From Staphylospora marina (GTDB taxonomy: Bacteria > Bacillota > Bacilli > Thermoactinomycetales > Thermoactinomycetaceae): a stretch of 64,000 bases of DNA. Within the stretch, counting starts at the first letter, position 1. Every line of letters starts with the position of its first letter. This document shows positions 34,944-43,178 of the stretch, piece by piece. The notes beneath the pieces are model-generated. The model saw only the letters and a list, made by a program, of their open reading frames with translations. It had not been told where the DNA came from and ran no database searches. Where the stretch lies: contig NZ_CP034118.1 in the NCBI RefSeq assembly GCF_003856495.1, positions 2,206,182 to 2,270,181 of the forward strand. Direction: 5' to 3'. The position numbers and the translations under genes were made by a program.

Positions 34944-35573
34944 TCAGAAGCTTTCGCGGATGATCAGTTTGTCGACCGGAATGCGGGAGGACGGGCGAGC
35001 CGGAGCCGCCGGCTTGCCGATGACGATCAGCATCACGGGAATGTAACGCGGCGGAATGTTCAGGACTTCCGTCAGTTTCTTTTTGTCGAATCCGCCCATC
35101 GGGCAGGTATCCCAGCCTTTGGCCTTGGCCGCGAGCATCAGCTGCATGGCGGAGAGAGAAGCGTTCAGAATCGCTTCATCCCGGGCCAATTGCGGATTTT
35201 GGTAAGCGGCTTCCACCTGTCCGTGCAGGGCATCATACACGTTTTGCGGCAAGGTGCCGTTGTCCACGGCGGGTTTGTACACGGTTTCGAAATTCTTGTC
35301 CGCTTCCAGGTCCCCCAGGATGACCACCGTGGCCGACGAATCCACCACCTGCTGCTGATTGTAGGCGATGGGCAGGACTTTCTCTTTCATTTCCCGGGAG
35401 GTGATCACGAGATACTTCCAGTGTTGCAGGTTCCACGAGGAAGGAGCGCGCCCGGCCAGCTCCAGGATCTCACGCAGCTCTTCTTCGGGAATCTCCACGC
35501 CGGGTTCGTATTTTTTCACGCTGCCGCGTGCTTTCATCACGTCGATGGCAGATTGTTCGGTCCGTACGCTCAT
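34944..35573 (-). CDS. nitroreductase family protein (YodC-like)
   Basis: A 209-residue FMN-dependent nitroreductase-family protein, close to B. subtilis YodC. Characteristic stretches are AIDVMKARGSVKKYEPG, APSSWNLQHWKYLVI (FMN contact), ILGDLEADKNF, NASLSAMQLMLAAKAKGWDTC and the C-terminal IPVMLIVIGKP. It likely reduces nitro or quinone compounds with NAD(P)H; the natural substrate is unknown. The start ATG 35573 is preceded by AGAGGTG at long spacing; the 33 codons upstream do not fit the family. Confidence 0.9.
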   Translation of the reverse strand: MSVRTEQSAIDVMKARGSVKKYEPGVEIPEEELREILELAGRAPSSWNLQHWKYLVITSREMKEKVLPIAYNQQQVVDSSATVVILGDLEADKNFETVYKPAVDNGTLPQNVYDALHGQVEAAYQNPQLARDEAILNASLSAMQLMLAAKAKGWDTCPMGGFDKKKLTEVLNIPPRYIPVMLIVIGKPAAPARPSSRIPVDKLIIRESF

Positions 35574-35673
35574 CGGGTCAACACCTCTCGACTGGAGAAA
35601 TGAATGGTCTGAATCATGAAGGATGTTCACTCTGACCATTATACTGCAAAAACGCACGCATGAGAAAACCAAA

Positions 35674-35695
35674 ACCCCCGGAAATCTCCGGGGGT
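35674..35695 (-). terminator. terminator of the dedA gene
   Basis: A 9-bp stem ACCCCCGGA / TCCGGGGGT with a 4-base loop, followed on the minus strand by TTTGGTTTT. Confidence 0.75.
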
Positions 35696-35718
35696 GAGAA
35701 GTCGGTGCCCGGCGCGGG

Positions 35719-36333
35719 TCAAGCCCGGCGGGAGCGAAGACGTCGCATGTACCAAAAGGCTCCGATCACGACCAATGCACCGACCACGACAATCACGATA
35801 TCCTGGTACACGCTCATGTATTCCAGCACGCTGTCCCAATTCTCGCCCAATGCCGCACCCAGATTGACCAGAACCACGTTCCAGATCAGGGAGCCGACGG
35901 TGGTGAACACGAGGAACAAGGCGAAATTCATGCGGGCCATTCCGGCGGGAATGGAGATCATGCTGCGGAGAATCGGGACCATCCGGCAGAAGAACACCGT
36001 CCAGATGCCGTACCGGTGAAACCAGGCATTTGCCTTGTGAATGTCTTCTTTTTCCGTTCTCAGCACATGCCCCCACCGTTCCACGATCTTCTCCAACCGG
36101 TTCACGTCCAGAATCATGCCGATCAGGTACAGCATGATGGCACCGACGACCGAACCGAGCGTCGAAGCGATCACCACGCCCGTGACGGTCAAATCGGACT
36201 TGGTGGTCATGAACCCGCCGAACGAGAGCACGATTTCCGAAGGAATGGGGGGAAACAGGTTTTCAAGCGCGATCATCAGAAAAATGCCCAAATACCCGAA
36301 CTCTTCCATAAACTCCGTGATCCAGTTCTCCAT
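35719..36333 (-). CDS. DedA family membrane protein
   Basis: A 204-residue DedA/SNARE-associated membrane protein. The family blocks are FLMIALENLFPPIPSEIVLSFGG, GAIMLYLIGM, and FHRYGIWTVFFCRMVPILRSMISIPAGMARM (the F/G-R-x-x-P-x-x-R region), with a basic C-terminus MRRLRSRRA. DedA proteins move lipids between membrane leaflets; the UptA branch recycles undecaprenyl phosphate. Which lipid is used here is not shown. ATG 36333 follows GGAGG by six bases. Confidence 0.9.
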   Translation of the reverse strand: MENWITEFMEEFGYLGIFLMIALENLFPPIPSEIVLSFGGFMTTKSDLTVTGVVIASTLGSVVGAIMLYLIGMILDVNRLEKIVERWGHVLRTEKEDIHKANAWFHRYGIWTVFFCRMVPILRSMISIPAGMARMNFALFLVFTTVGSLIWNVVLVNLGAALGENWDSVLEYMSVYQDIVIVVVGALVVIGAFWYMRRLRSRRA

Positions 36334-36390
36334 GACAAGCCTCCGATTTTCCACATATGATCCAGGACTGAGAAGGCTCCCGAACAAGCA

Positions 36391-36412
36391 TCCGCCCCCG
36401 GTCGGGGGCGGA
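36391..36412. terminator. strong GC hairpin near the dedA start
   Basis: A perfect 10-bp stem TCCGCCCCCG / CGGGGGCGGA with a 2-base loop, but no U-tract on either side. It lies between the end of the ABC exporter operon and dedA and probably separates their transcription. Confidence 0.4.
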
Positions 36413-36582
36413 GAAACAACCCCTGGCTCCGCGCGGCGTCACCGGCGCGGACCGAAATATTTCACTCGGTTAATATACCAGAAAAACGGCCGGATTGAAA
36501 CCCGACCGCGCGTCCGTCGTCAGATATTCACAAATCTTTGACGGTTTCATGCGAGATTTCCGCCTCACGTATCACGTATGCA

Positions 36583-37374
36583 CTAGTACCGCGCTTTCTT
36601 CAGAAAAATCCCGTACGCGGCAATCAACAGGATCACGTTGTACACCCCGCCGATCAGCAGGTATTTTGCAAAGCTCAGATTGGCTTCGTTTTCCACCGGC
36701 AGAAATTGGAGAAGCATCCCCTTGATCGCCCAAAAATTCGGAAAGATCCCCAGCACATATTGCAGCCCCCCTTGAAAAGTCTCAAGAATCATCAGGGCAG
36801 GAACCAATGCCAGGAGACCGGATCCCTTGATGAAAGCAAATCCCTCCACTTTGTTCGCGGCAAACGCGGCCTGCAAAAGGCCCAGCGCGGGAGTGAAAAT
36901 CCCGTGAATCACGGCAAAGAAAACGATATGAGACATGTCCGTCCGTTCAAAAAGCGATGCTCCCCAAACCGTGTATTTGTCACCGGCGATCCACTTCGTC
37001 CCGGAGAGGATGACGATGATCCCGAGCACTGACATCAAGTAGATATATGTCATTTTGAATGCCAGATATCCGGAAGCCCCGACGGGAGTCACCGCAATCG
37101 TATTCAATGTATGTTCATCCTTGTGCTCCACGAGCAGAAAGGCGGCCATGGCGGCCAGGAAAAATGACCCGAAAGCCAAAATGACAACGAGCATCAACAG
37201 CATGGTCACCTGAAGCGTGGATTCCTGCACCGAATCCATCGATTCGATGATCTTCGGAAACACGAATGAGGACAGGATCAACACGATTACCGGAAACAAA
37301 CACATATAGAGATTGACGGGATCCCGAAAAATCGTTTTTGCCTCATAGGTGAATAGCGACACATATTTACGCAT
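36583..37374 (-). CDS. ABC-2 type exporter permease
   Basis: A 263-residue membrane protein of the ABC-2 class with about six hydrophobic segments. It has the YEAKTIFRDPVNLYMCLFPV start and the extracellular-loop region typical of drug/bacteriocin exporters, and LLVEHKDEHTLNTIAVTPVGAS, which resembles the ABC-2 E-loop. It is the last of three exporter genes and starts 5 bases after the preceding stop, with AAAGGGG before ATG 37374. The C-terminus is basic (LKKARY). Cargo is unknown. Confidence 0.82.
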   Translation of the reverse strand: MRKYVSLFTYEAKTIFRDPVNLYMCLFPVIVLILSSFVFPKIIESMDSVQESTLQVTMLLMLVVILAFGSFFLAAMAAFLLVEHKDEHTLNTIAVTPVGASGYLAFKMTYIYLMSVLGIIVILSGTKWIAGDKYTVWGASLFERTDMSHIVFFAVIHGIFTPALGLLQAAFAANKVEGFAFIKGSGLLALVPALMILETFQGGLQYVLGIFPNFWAIKGMLLQFLPVENEANLSFAKYLLIGGVYNVILLIAAYGIFLKKARY

Positions 37375-37379
37375 GGAAA

Positions 37380-38099
37380 TTACCCCTTTACCGCATGCCC
37401 TTTGAACTTGGGATACACGGCAAATTTGAAAAGCACGGCGGACAGAATCACCAGATACAGACACGCCGCGATCATCAACGGCGGATCGTAATCACCGCTC
37501 ACCACGGAAGTGATCAGATGGCTTGCGGCATGGGACGGCGAAATCATGAGCAGCCATTCGTACTTTGCATCGATGACACCGAAGCTGAACAAGATGCTCG
37601 GAACGGTGAACAGGAACATGTAAGCGACCAGCAGTCCGAGCATGGAGGGAAAGTCTTTGCTTTCAAGGCAAAGCACGAACCCGATGGCCGCATGGGCCGC
37701 ACCCGCAATGACCACGAACAACAGCAACACCCACCAGTTGAACCGGATTCCGTGAATGAAGAACAATGCAGCGGACGTGACAACGGCCGATTCGACGGCG
37801 AGCACCATGGCCGCAATGGTTTTGGCTGCCAGAATGTGTCCGGGAGAGACCGGCAGGACCATCATGGTCCGAATGGTTCCTTCCTGCTTTTCGAGATGAT
37901 GAAATGCCCCGAGCAGCAGGATCGACATGGCGGCGACATCCACGAAGATGAGAAGCGGAGCGATTTCACGCGCTTCGTTTTCGGTGAGGTACACGAGCAA
38001 CACCATCCATACCACCGCGGTTGCCAGACTGACGGGAAGGATCTTGTACGTCACCATCCTCTTCAATTCACCTGAGACGAGCTTGGTGAATTTGCTCAT
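37380..38099 (-). CDS. ABC-2 type exporter permease
   Basis: A 239-residue membrane protein with about six helices. It has KQEGTIRTMMVLPVSPGHIL (ABC-2 coupling region) and IGFVLCLESKDFPSMLGLLV, matching the fluoroquinolone/ABC-2 exporter half-permease type. Its start overlaps the ATPase stop by ATGA. With the next gene it forms a two-subunit permease driven by the upstream ATPase. Confidence 0.82.
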   Translation of the reverse strand: MSKFTKLVSGELKRMVTYKILPVSLATAVVWMVLLVYLTENEAREIAPLLIFVDVAAMSILLLGAFHHLEKQEGTIRTMMVLPVSPGHILAAKTIAAMVLAVESAVVTSAALFFIHGIRFNWWVLLLFVVIAGAAHAAIGFVLCLESKDFPSMLGLLVAYMFLFTVPSILFSFGVIDAKYEWLLMISPSHAASHLITSVVSGDYDPPLMIAACLYLVILSAVLFKFAVYPKFKGHAVKG

Positions 38100-38956
38100 T
38101 TCGGCTCAACTCCCGTCACGTGAATGAAAATTTCCTCCATCGACGTCTCCCCGCTGTGAATGGTCTCGATCTCCTTTGTTTTCAATAGCTGATGAAATTC
38201 TTCGTTGAACCCGATGCCGTCGAGGGGAAACCGGGCACCGGCAACGGATCCGTTCTCCCGGTATTCCACTTTCACTTCTCTTTTGCCGTATTTCAGTTTC
38301 AAATCCCGGGGTGTTGAGATCTCCATCAGCCTGCCGTTTACGCAAAATGCCACCCGGTCACACAGCTGCTCCACATCATTCATCAGATGGGTGGTCAGGA
38401 ACACCGTACCGCCACTCTCCCGGTATTCCACGATCAAGTCTTTGATGATTTTGGCGTTTTTCGGATCCAGCCCGTTGGTCACCTCGTCCAGAAACAGGAC
38501 CCGGGGATGATTGAGCATGGCGCGCACAAAGTTCAGTCGTACCTTCATCCCCTTGGAAAATTCGCCCACTTTGACATCCCGGTATTCCCAGAGGCCGACT
38601 TTCTCCATCAAATCCCGGATGTCCGCGGTCTTTGCGTAAAATTGAGAAAAAAATTTCATGTTCTCCAACGCGGTCAATTTGGAGAAATGGACGGGCATTT
38701 CGAATCCGACACCGATTTCCTCATAAAATGAGTGGTCCAGGGACTTGAGATTTTTGCCGAAATACTCGATGGTTCCCGAGTAATTCTCCAGAAGTTTCAC
38801 CAGGATTTTCTGGAGGGTGGATTTCCCCGCTCCCGAAGGGCCCAACAGCCCGAAAATTTCTCCCTCATGAACATCGAAAGTGATTCCTTTGAGGGTATCC
38901 TTCGCGGAAGACGGATATTTGAAGCACAAGTCTTTCACATGAAAAGCGATTCCCAT
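38096..38956 (-). CDS. ABC exporter ATPase
   Basis: A 286-residue ABC ATPase of the drug/lantibiotic-exporter (CcmA-like) type. Walker A is GPSGAGKST, the signature VGEFSKGMKVRLNFVRAML, Walker B VLFLDEVTNGLDP, and the switch region TTHLMNDVEQLCD. The Walker B residue pair is D-E, so it should be active. The C-terminal 60 residues are the usual regulatory extension. Start ATG 38956 follows AAAGGGG. It lies 47 bases after the TetR gene on the same strand and is likely in the same operon. Confidence 0.9.
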   Translation of the reverse strand: MGIAFHVKDLCFKYPSSAKDTLKGITFDVHEGEIFGLLGPSGAGKSTLQKILVKLLENYSGTIEYFGKNLKSLDHSFYEEIGVGFEMPVHFSKLTALENMKFFSQFYAKTADIRDLMEKVGLWEYRDVKVGEFSKGMKVRLNFVRAMLNHPRVLFLDEVTNGLDPKNAKIIKDLIVEYRESGGTVFLTTHLMNDVEQLCDRVAFCVNGRLMEISTPRDLKLKYGKREVKVEYRENGSVAGARFPLDGIGFNEEFHQLLKTKEIETIHSGETSMEEIFIHVTGVEPK

Positions 38957-39002
38957 GACGGCTCCCCTTTCCCGTTTGCTTTGCGAAAGTGATCCTGATG
39001 AT

Positions 39003-39650
39003 TCATTCGGAGTCCGGGGGTCTGTTTGCCGAAATTCCGTCCCGGATCATGTCCACCACTTGGTTGGCGGTGTTGAGAAACTCATCCGGTTCTTTGGCAG
39101 AAATCAATTTGTGCAGATTGGAAAACAGGATCTCAATCACCCCGGTAACAAATTCGGGAGAATAACGGTTGTCGATCTGCCCCGATTGCATCGCCTGACG
39201 AATATATTCATGGAAATACCGGCTGGAATCGATCGGAAAAAACGCATACAACCGGTTTCGAAATTCATCGCTTTCCTCCAGCACTCTGTTGAACAGGTGG
39301 TGGAGACGTTCATCTGCCAACATGAAATCCATGGTTCCCTTCATGATCTCTTTGAGCGAATCGAAGAAATCGCTGTTTCCGTCCGCTTTTTGGCGCATCG
39401 ATGGATAAAAGTAGGAAACCTTCTTTTTGATGATGATGTCCATCATGGCCAAATACAGCCCGAACTTGTCTCCAAAGTGATGATACAGGCTCCCTTTGCT
39501 CATCCCGGAGTGCTTCAGGATGTCATTCAGCGATGCATCCTCATACTTTTTCACGGAAAACTCATCAATCGCGGCCTCCAGAAGCCGCGGATAACGCGGC
39601 AACGGATTGCCTTCTCCCAGAATTGCACGGTAATCGAACTTCTTTCTCAC
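39003..39650 (-). CDS. TetR/AcrR family repressor of the adjacent ABC exporter
   Basis: A 215-residue TetR protein. The helix-turn-helix is LEAAIDEFSVKKYEDASLND then SGMSKGSLYHHFGDKFGLYL. A helical ligand domain follows. GTG 39650 lies six bases after AGGTG; GTG 39659 is an alternative with a poorer ribosome site. It is the first gene of a TetR-ATPase-permease-permease unit, and a 24-bp palindrome overlaps the predicted transcription start. The likely circuit is an autorepressor that releases when an exported compound binds. Confidence 0.88.
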   Translation of the reverse strand: MRKKFDYRAILGEGNPLPRYPRLLEAAIDEFSVKKYEDASLNDILKHSGMSKGSLYHHFGDKFGLYLAMMDIIIKKKVSYFYPSMRQKADGNSDFFDSLKEIMKGTMDFMLADERLHHLFNRVLEESDEFRNRLYAFFPIDSSRYFHEYIRQAMQSGQIDNRYSPEFVTGVIEILFSNLHKLISAKEPDEFLNTANQVVDMIRDGISANRPPDSE

Positions 39651-39677
39651 GGAAAACACCTGCTTCGCCCCGGTTGT

Positions 39678-39701
39678 ACCGGTTGGTCTAGACCATCTGG
39701 T
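39678..39701 (-). promoter_or_regulatory. 24-bp palindromic operator at the TetR gene
   Basis: ACCGGTTGGTCT AGACCATCTGGT is a near-perfect 24-bp palindrome: 12-base half-sites with two mismatches and a perfect central TGGTCTAGACCA. It begins within a few bases of the -10, at the transcription start, where a bound TetR dimer would block initiation. Confidence 0.75.
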
Positions 39702-39704
39702 TCA

Positions 39705-39735
39705 ATCATACCATGACGGGGGTTGTCATTGTCAA
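39705..39735 (-). promoter_or_regulatory. promoter of the TetR-ABC exporter operon
   Basis: On the minus strand, TTGACA (39730-39735), a 19-base spacer and TATGAT (39705-39710), directly upstream of the palindromic operator. Confidence 0.65.
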
Positions 39736-39784
39736 TCCACCCATTTCTTTCAGACATCGACCATGACGCCTGATCATCAAAAAA

Positions 39785-39828
39785 GGGTTTCCGACATGGT
39801 CCCCAAAGACTCTCCATGTCCGAAACCC
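39785..39828. repeat. inverted repeat A (related to 40612-40665)
   Basis: The arm GGGTTTCCGACATGG pairs with CCATGTCCGAAACCC (one mismatch) around a 14-base loop. On the minus strand it is followed by TTTTTTGATG and lies after the aminoglycoside adenylyltransferase remnant, so it can act as a terminator. The arms are clearly related in sequence to the hairpin at 40612-40665. Confidence 0.7.
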
Positions 39829-39914
39829 CTTCGTTTACAGGCTTTTCCGTCTGTAGATCGCCACGCTTCGCCAAATGTCATGCATATGACGTCGCCAAGA
39901 AAAAACATCCGGAT

Positions 39915-40383
39915 TTATGCAGACTGGCAAGAAATAACTATAAACGAACAAGTCACTCCTTTGGCCATCAGTTGCTTAACACCAGTCAACAGAATCGTCA
40001 AATCAGGATCATAAGTTGGGCCGGGAATAACACCCTTTTCAAACTGATCTCTCAGCCACTCACCATACAAAAACTCATATTTGGGAGGATATCGCCAAGG
40101 AACGACATCATTTTGATTGATGACCGTCACTTCAAGTGGTCTCATTCCTTTTTTGTTTCCCATTTTTCCAGAGATCATCATCAGCTGATCAGTGTAGTTC
40201 TTTTCGAGTTCTTTCCGATAAATCGTGATTCGTGACCACCAAAATATCCACATCGCTGTCCTTGCGCAAACCTTCCATGACAGCAGAACCGGTTAAATAC
40301 ACAGCCACCAATATCCCATCAAGCAACTCCTCCATCATTTTCAATGCTTGAATGGCTTCATGTGGTATTTCTTTGTGATCCAT
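39915..40383 (-). pseudogene. aminoglycoside adenylyltransferase (ANT(9)/AadA-like), frameshifted and truncated
   Basis: The N-terminal part (40383 down to about 40195) reads VAVYLTGSAVMEGLRKDSDV, containing GSAVxxGLRxxSDVD, the nucleotidyltransferase motif of spectinomycin/streptomycin adenylyltransferases. A one-base shift near 40194 breaks the frame: removing the G at 40194 restores RKELTDQLMMISG. The second frame continues with GKMGNKKGMRPLEVTVI, PWRYPPKYEFLYGEWLR and PTYDPDLTILL, then ends early. Roughly half of the usual 260-residue protein is missing. The region is AT-richer than its surroundings, as expected for an acquired gene that has decayed. Confidence 0.8.
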
Positions 40384-40444
40384 TTTTCAATCGCGAGTCC
40401 TTTTCATCGAAATTCGGTTCATGACACCTTTCTCCCGTATCCAA

Positions 40445-40603
40445 GGTCAGGACAAGCGATGGCTCAATCGACAGAATTCTTCTCAGCGAACAGTATATAT
40501 CCCATGATTGGTTTGGCGTAAGACCCGGTACAGAGGTAGAGCCCATATGCTCAATTTGCAAAGCTTTGCTGCCGAGTGCTGAACGGATCCGGTTCTCTCC
40601 AAG
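40445..40603 (-). pseudogene. GrpB/UPF0157 family remnant
   Basis: About 50 codons survive. One frame reads SALGSKALQIEHMGSTSVPG, the GrpB signature (IEHIGSTSVPGL). The expected continuation AKPIMxxILF appears only in another frame (AKPIMGYILFAEKNSVD and then a stop), so there is a frameshift just after VPGL. Both ends of the family domain are missing. It lies directly upstream of the broken adenylyltransferase on the same strand. Confidence 0.7.
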
Positions 40604-40611
40604 AAAAATCA

Positions 40612-40665
40612 GGGTTTCCTGACATTGTCACTTCCAACTGCCGATCGCTTAATGTCCGGAAACCC
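40612..40665. repeat. inverted repeat B (related to 39785-39828)
   Basis: GGGTTTCCTGACATT pairs with AATGTCCGGAAACCC (one mismatch) around a 24-base loop. On the minus strand it follows the RlmCD stop and is followed by TGATTTTTC, so it may serve as the rlmCD terminator. The arms share GGGTTTCC-x-GACAT with repeat A. Confidence 0.7.
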
Positions 40666-40698
40666 TTTGTTTGTCTTGCTGAATGTTCAACCCTGACG

Positions 40699-42069
40699 TC
40701 AATCCGGCCTTCTCATCCATGCGACGCACTCCACATGCCCCGTCTGCGGGAACATGTCGACCGGCTGCACTTCCACGGTCGGGTAGCCGAGTTCCAGCAG
40801 CCGCTTGGCATCTCTCGCCAGTGTGGCCGGATTGCATGAAACATAGATGATGCGCTTCGGCCGCATGTTCACCGCGGTCTCAAGCAATTTCGGATCGCAT
40901 CCCTTGCGCGGCGGGTCCACGACAATGACATCGGGGCGGATGCCTTCCTCCAGCCAGCGGGGCATGACATCTTCGGCGGCTCCCGTCTCAAACCGCACGT
41001 GCCGGATCCCGTTTCGCTCCGCGTTGCGCCGGGCGTCCCGGATCGCTTCGGGGACGATTTCCACCCCCAGGACGCGCTTGGCCCGATTCGCCAGATACAG
41101 GGCGATGGTGCCCGTGCCGCAGTAAGCGTCGATCACGGTCTCTTCTCCGGTCAACGCCGCCAGTTTGACCACCTGGTCGTAGAGGACCCGTGTCTGCATC
41201 GGGTTCACTTGGAAGAAGGAATGGGGGGAAATGGTGAACTCGACGTGGCCGATCCGGTCGATGATGCAGTCTTCTCCCCACAAGACGCGGTTTTCCGGTC
41301 CCAGAATCACGTTGGTCCGTCTTTCATTGATGTTTTGCACGAGCGACGTCAGGTCGGGCAGCCGTTTCACGAGCCCGTCCACCAGCCGGCGTTTCTTCGG
41401 CAATTCCGGACCGTTGGTGACCAGCACCACCATCAGCTGTCCCGTGGTGGCGGAACGGGCCATGACATGCCGGAGCACCCCCCTGTGCGTCTGTTCGTTG
41501 TATACGGGAATGCGCAATTCACGGACCAATTCCTTGACCGCCCGGACCACCCGGTCATTGGTCGCATGCTGGATCAGGCAGGACTCCATGTCAACGATCT
41601 CATGAGTGCCCGGGCGGTAAAATCCGGCGACCACCCGCCCTCCGCTGACGCCGAAGGGTACCTGGGATTTGTTGCGGTACCGCCACGGATCCTCCATGCC
41701 GATCACGGGATGGATCACCACATCATCCATACCCGCGATCCGCCCGAAACAATCCTTGACCTGTTTCCACTTGTGCCGGAGCTGCGCTTCGTAGGTCAGG
41801 TGCTGGGACTGACAGCCGCCGCATGCCTCAAAAACGGCGCATTTCGGTTCGGTCCGGTCCGGATGGGGTTCCAGCACCTCCAACAGTTTCCCCCGGGCCC
41901 AGGTTTTCTTCACCTGCGTGATGCGGACACGCACGAACTCCCCTGGCACGGCAAACGGAACGAACACGGCAAAATCCTCGTATTTCCCCACTCCGTTCCC
42001 GTCATGCGAAAGACCGGTGACGGAGAGAGAAATGACTTGTCCTTCTTTCACGGGAGGTTGCGATTTCAT
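40699..42069 (-). CDS. rlmCD: 23S rRNA (uracil-5-)-methyltransferase RlmCD
   Basis: A 456-residue enzyme of the RumA/TrmA family that makes 5-methyluridine in 23S rRNA; in Bacillus one enzyme (YefA/RlmCD) modifies two sites. An N-terminal TRAM domain (VISLSVTGLSHDGNGVGKYE) comes first, then Fe-S cysteines in CAVFEACGGCQ and later ESCLIQH. The SAM site is IDAYCGTGTIALYLA, and the catalytic Cys is in IYVSCNPATLARD. ATG 42069 follows AAGGAG at long spacing; the 12 codons before it are not family-like. It follows the lipid kinase gene by 51 bases, as in B. subtilis (yerQ-yefA). Confidence 0.95.
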   Translation of the reverse strand: MKSQPPVKEGQVISLSVTGLSHDGNGVGKYEDFAVFVPFAVPGEFVRVRITQVKKTWARGKLLEVLEPHPDRTEPKCAVFEACGGCQSQHLTYEAQLRHKWKQVKDCFGRIAGMDDVVIHPVIGMEDPWRYRNKSQVPFGVSGGRVVAGFYRPGTHEIVDMESCLIQHATNDRVVRAVKELVRELRIPVYNEQTHRGVLRHVMARSATTGQLMVVLVTNGPELPKKRRLVDGLVKRLPDLTSLVQNINERRTNVILGPENRVLWGEDCIIDRIGHVEFTISPHSFFQVNPMQTRVLYDQVVKLAALTGEETVIDAYCGTGTIALYLANRAKRVLGVEIVPEAIRDARRNAERNGIRHVRFETGAAEDVMPRWLEEGIRPDVIVVDPPRKGCDPKLLETAVNMRPKRIIYVSCNPATLARDAKRLLELGYPTVEVQPVDMFPQTGHVECVAWMRRPD

Positions 42070-42120
42070 GTCACGTTCGACTCCTTGAAGCGCAAAAACG
42101 TCCATCCAGGCGAATGGACG

Positions 42121-43005
42121 TCACATGCGATAAATTTCCAGCCGGCGGGGAATCATCTCGAGCTGACCCGCTCTCTCCCCGCCCCACTCTCCATCTAAAT
42201 TTAACGCCAAAGGCTCCGGCGTGTCCACCTTGAGACGGTCCGTGCGGAAGTAAATCAGTCGCGGATCGTCCAGATGTTTTCCCTGGACGGCCAGCGAAAC
42301 CAGTTGAACCAGGTCCCCGAATCGGGCGGCCGGGACCACCAGCACATCCATCAGTCCGTCATCCACTCTCGCTTCGGGGGCGAGCCGGCGAAATCCCCCG
42401 ACCGAACCGCTGTTGGCCGCCACCATCAACAGAATCTCCTCTTCCCATGTCCGGTCCCCGGTCTCGATGCGGACCGGAAACGGCCTGCTGAGCTGACCCA
42501 CTTTTTCCAACGCTTTGGCGTAATAGGCCAGCGGACCGAACCGGGCTTTCCAACGGATGGGGGCCTCATAGCTGACCTCCGCCATCCGTCCCACCGCCGC
42601 CACATTGATGAAATAGCGATCCTGGCTGCGTCCCACGTCCATTTTCACCGTTCGCCCGTTCACCACCGCCTGGCAGGCCCGGACGAGATCCCGGGGAATG
42701 CCCAGGGCACGCGCCAGGTCGTTGGTGGTTCCCGCCGGCAGGATTCCCAGTCGGGGCGGAGATTCAAAACCGGCCAGTCCGTTCACCACTTCATGGATGG
42801 TTCCGTCTCCCCCGGCGGCGATCACGGTGTCAAACCCCGCCTCCGCCGCTCTCCTCGCTTCATTCGCCGCGCTCCAATGCCCCGAGGTGGCGAAGGCGGA
42901 AGTCTCGAAGCCGGCGCGTTCCAGACAATCCAGGAGTTTCGGCAGCATCCGCACCACCAATCCCCTGCCGGCGACGGGATTGTAAATGAGCCGTGCCCGT
43001 TTCAT
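42121..43005 (-). CDS. dgkB: diacylglycerol kinase-like lipid kinase (DgkB/YerQ)
   Basis: A 294-residue lipid kinase of the DagK catalytic-domain family. It has LIYNPVAGRG at the N-terminus, AAGGDGTIHEVVNGL (the GGDGT nucleotide site), LGILPAGTTNDLARALGI, and DDGLMDVLVV near the C-terminal domain. In B. subtilis DgkB recycles diacylglycerol from lipoteichoic acid synthesis into phosphatidic acid. ATG 43005 follows AAAGGGATG. It is probably co-transcribed with rlmCD. Confidence 0.92.
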   Translation of the reverse strand: MKRARLIYNPVAGRGLVVRMLPKLLDCLERAGFETSAFATSGHWSAANEARRAAEAGFDTVIAAGGDGTIHEVVNGLAGFESPPRLGILPAGTTNDLARALGIPRDLVRACQAVVNGRTVKMDVGRSQDRYFINVAAVGRMAEVSYEAPIRWKARFGPLAYYAKALEKVGQLSRPFPVRIETGDRTWEEEILLMVAANSGSVGGFRRLAPEARVDDGLMDVLVVPAARFGDLVQLVSLAVQGKHLDDPRLIYFRTDRLKVDTPEPLALNLDGEWGGERAGQLEMIPRRLEIYRM

Positions 43006-43100
43006 GAGTTCATCCCTTTCGGTGCATGTTTGCTCCAATTTCCGGTCTGATGAGAGGTTCATCCCTATTGTGGTTCGTTTGAAGGTTGTTTATATCCTGT

Positions 43101-43132
43101 GAAAAAAAGAAAGTCCGGGGAAATCCCGGACC
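43101..43132 (-). terminator. terminator of the purine permease gene
   Basis: The stem GTCCGGG / CCCGGAC is followed on the minus strand by TTTCTTTTTTTC. Confidence 0.85.
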
Positions 43133-43178
43133 AAGGGAGAAATCATCCTCATGCGGAAAAGACTTGCGCCGCCTTCCG

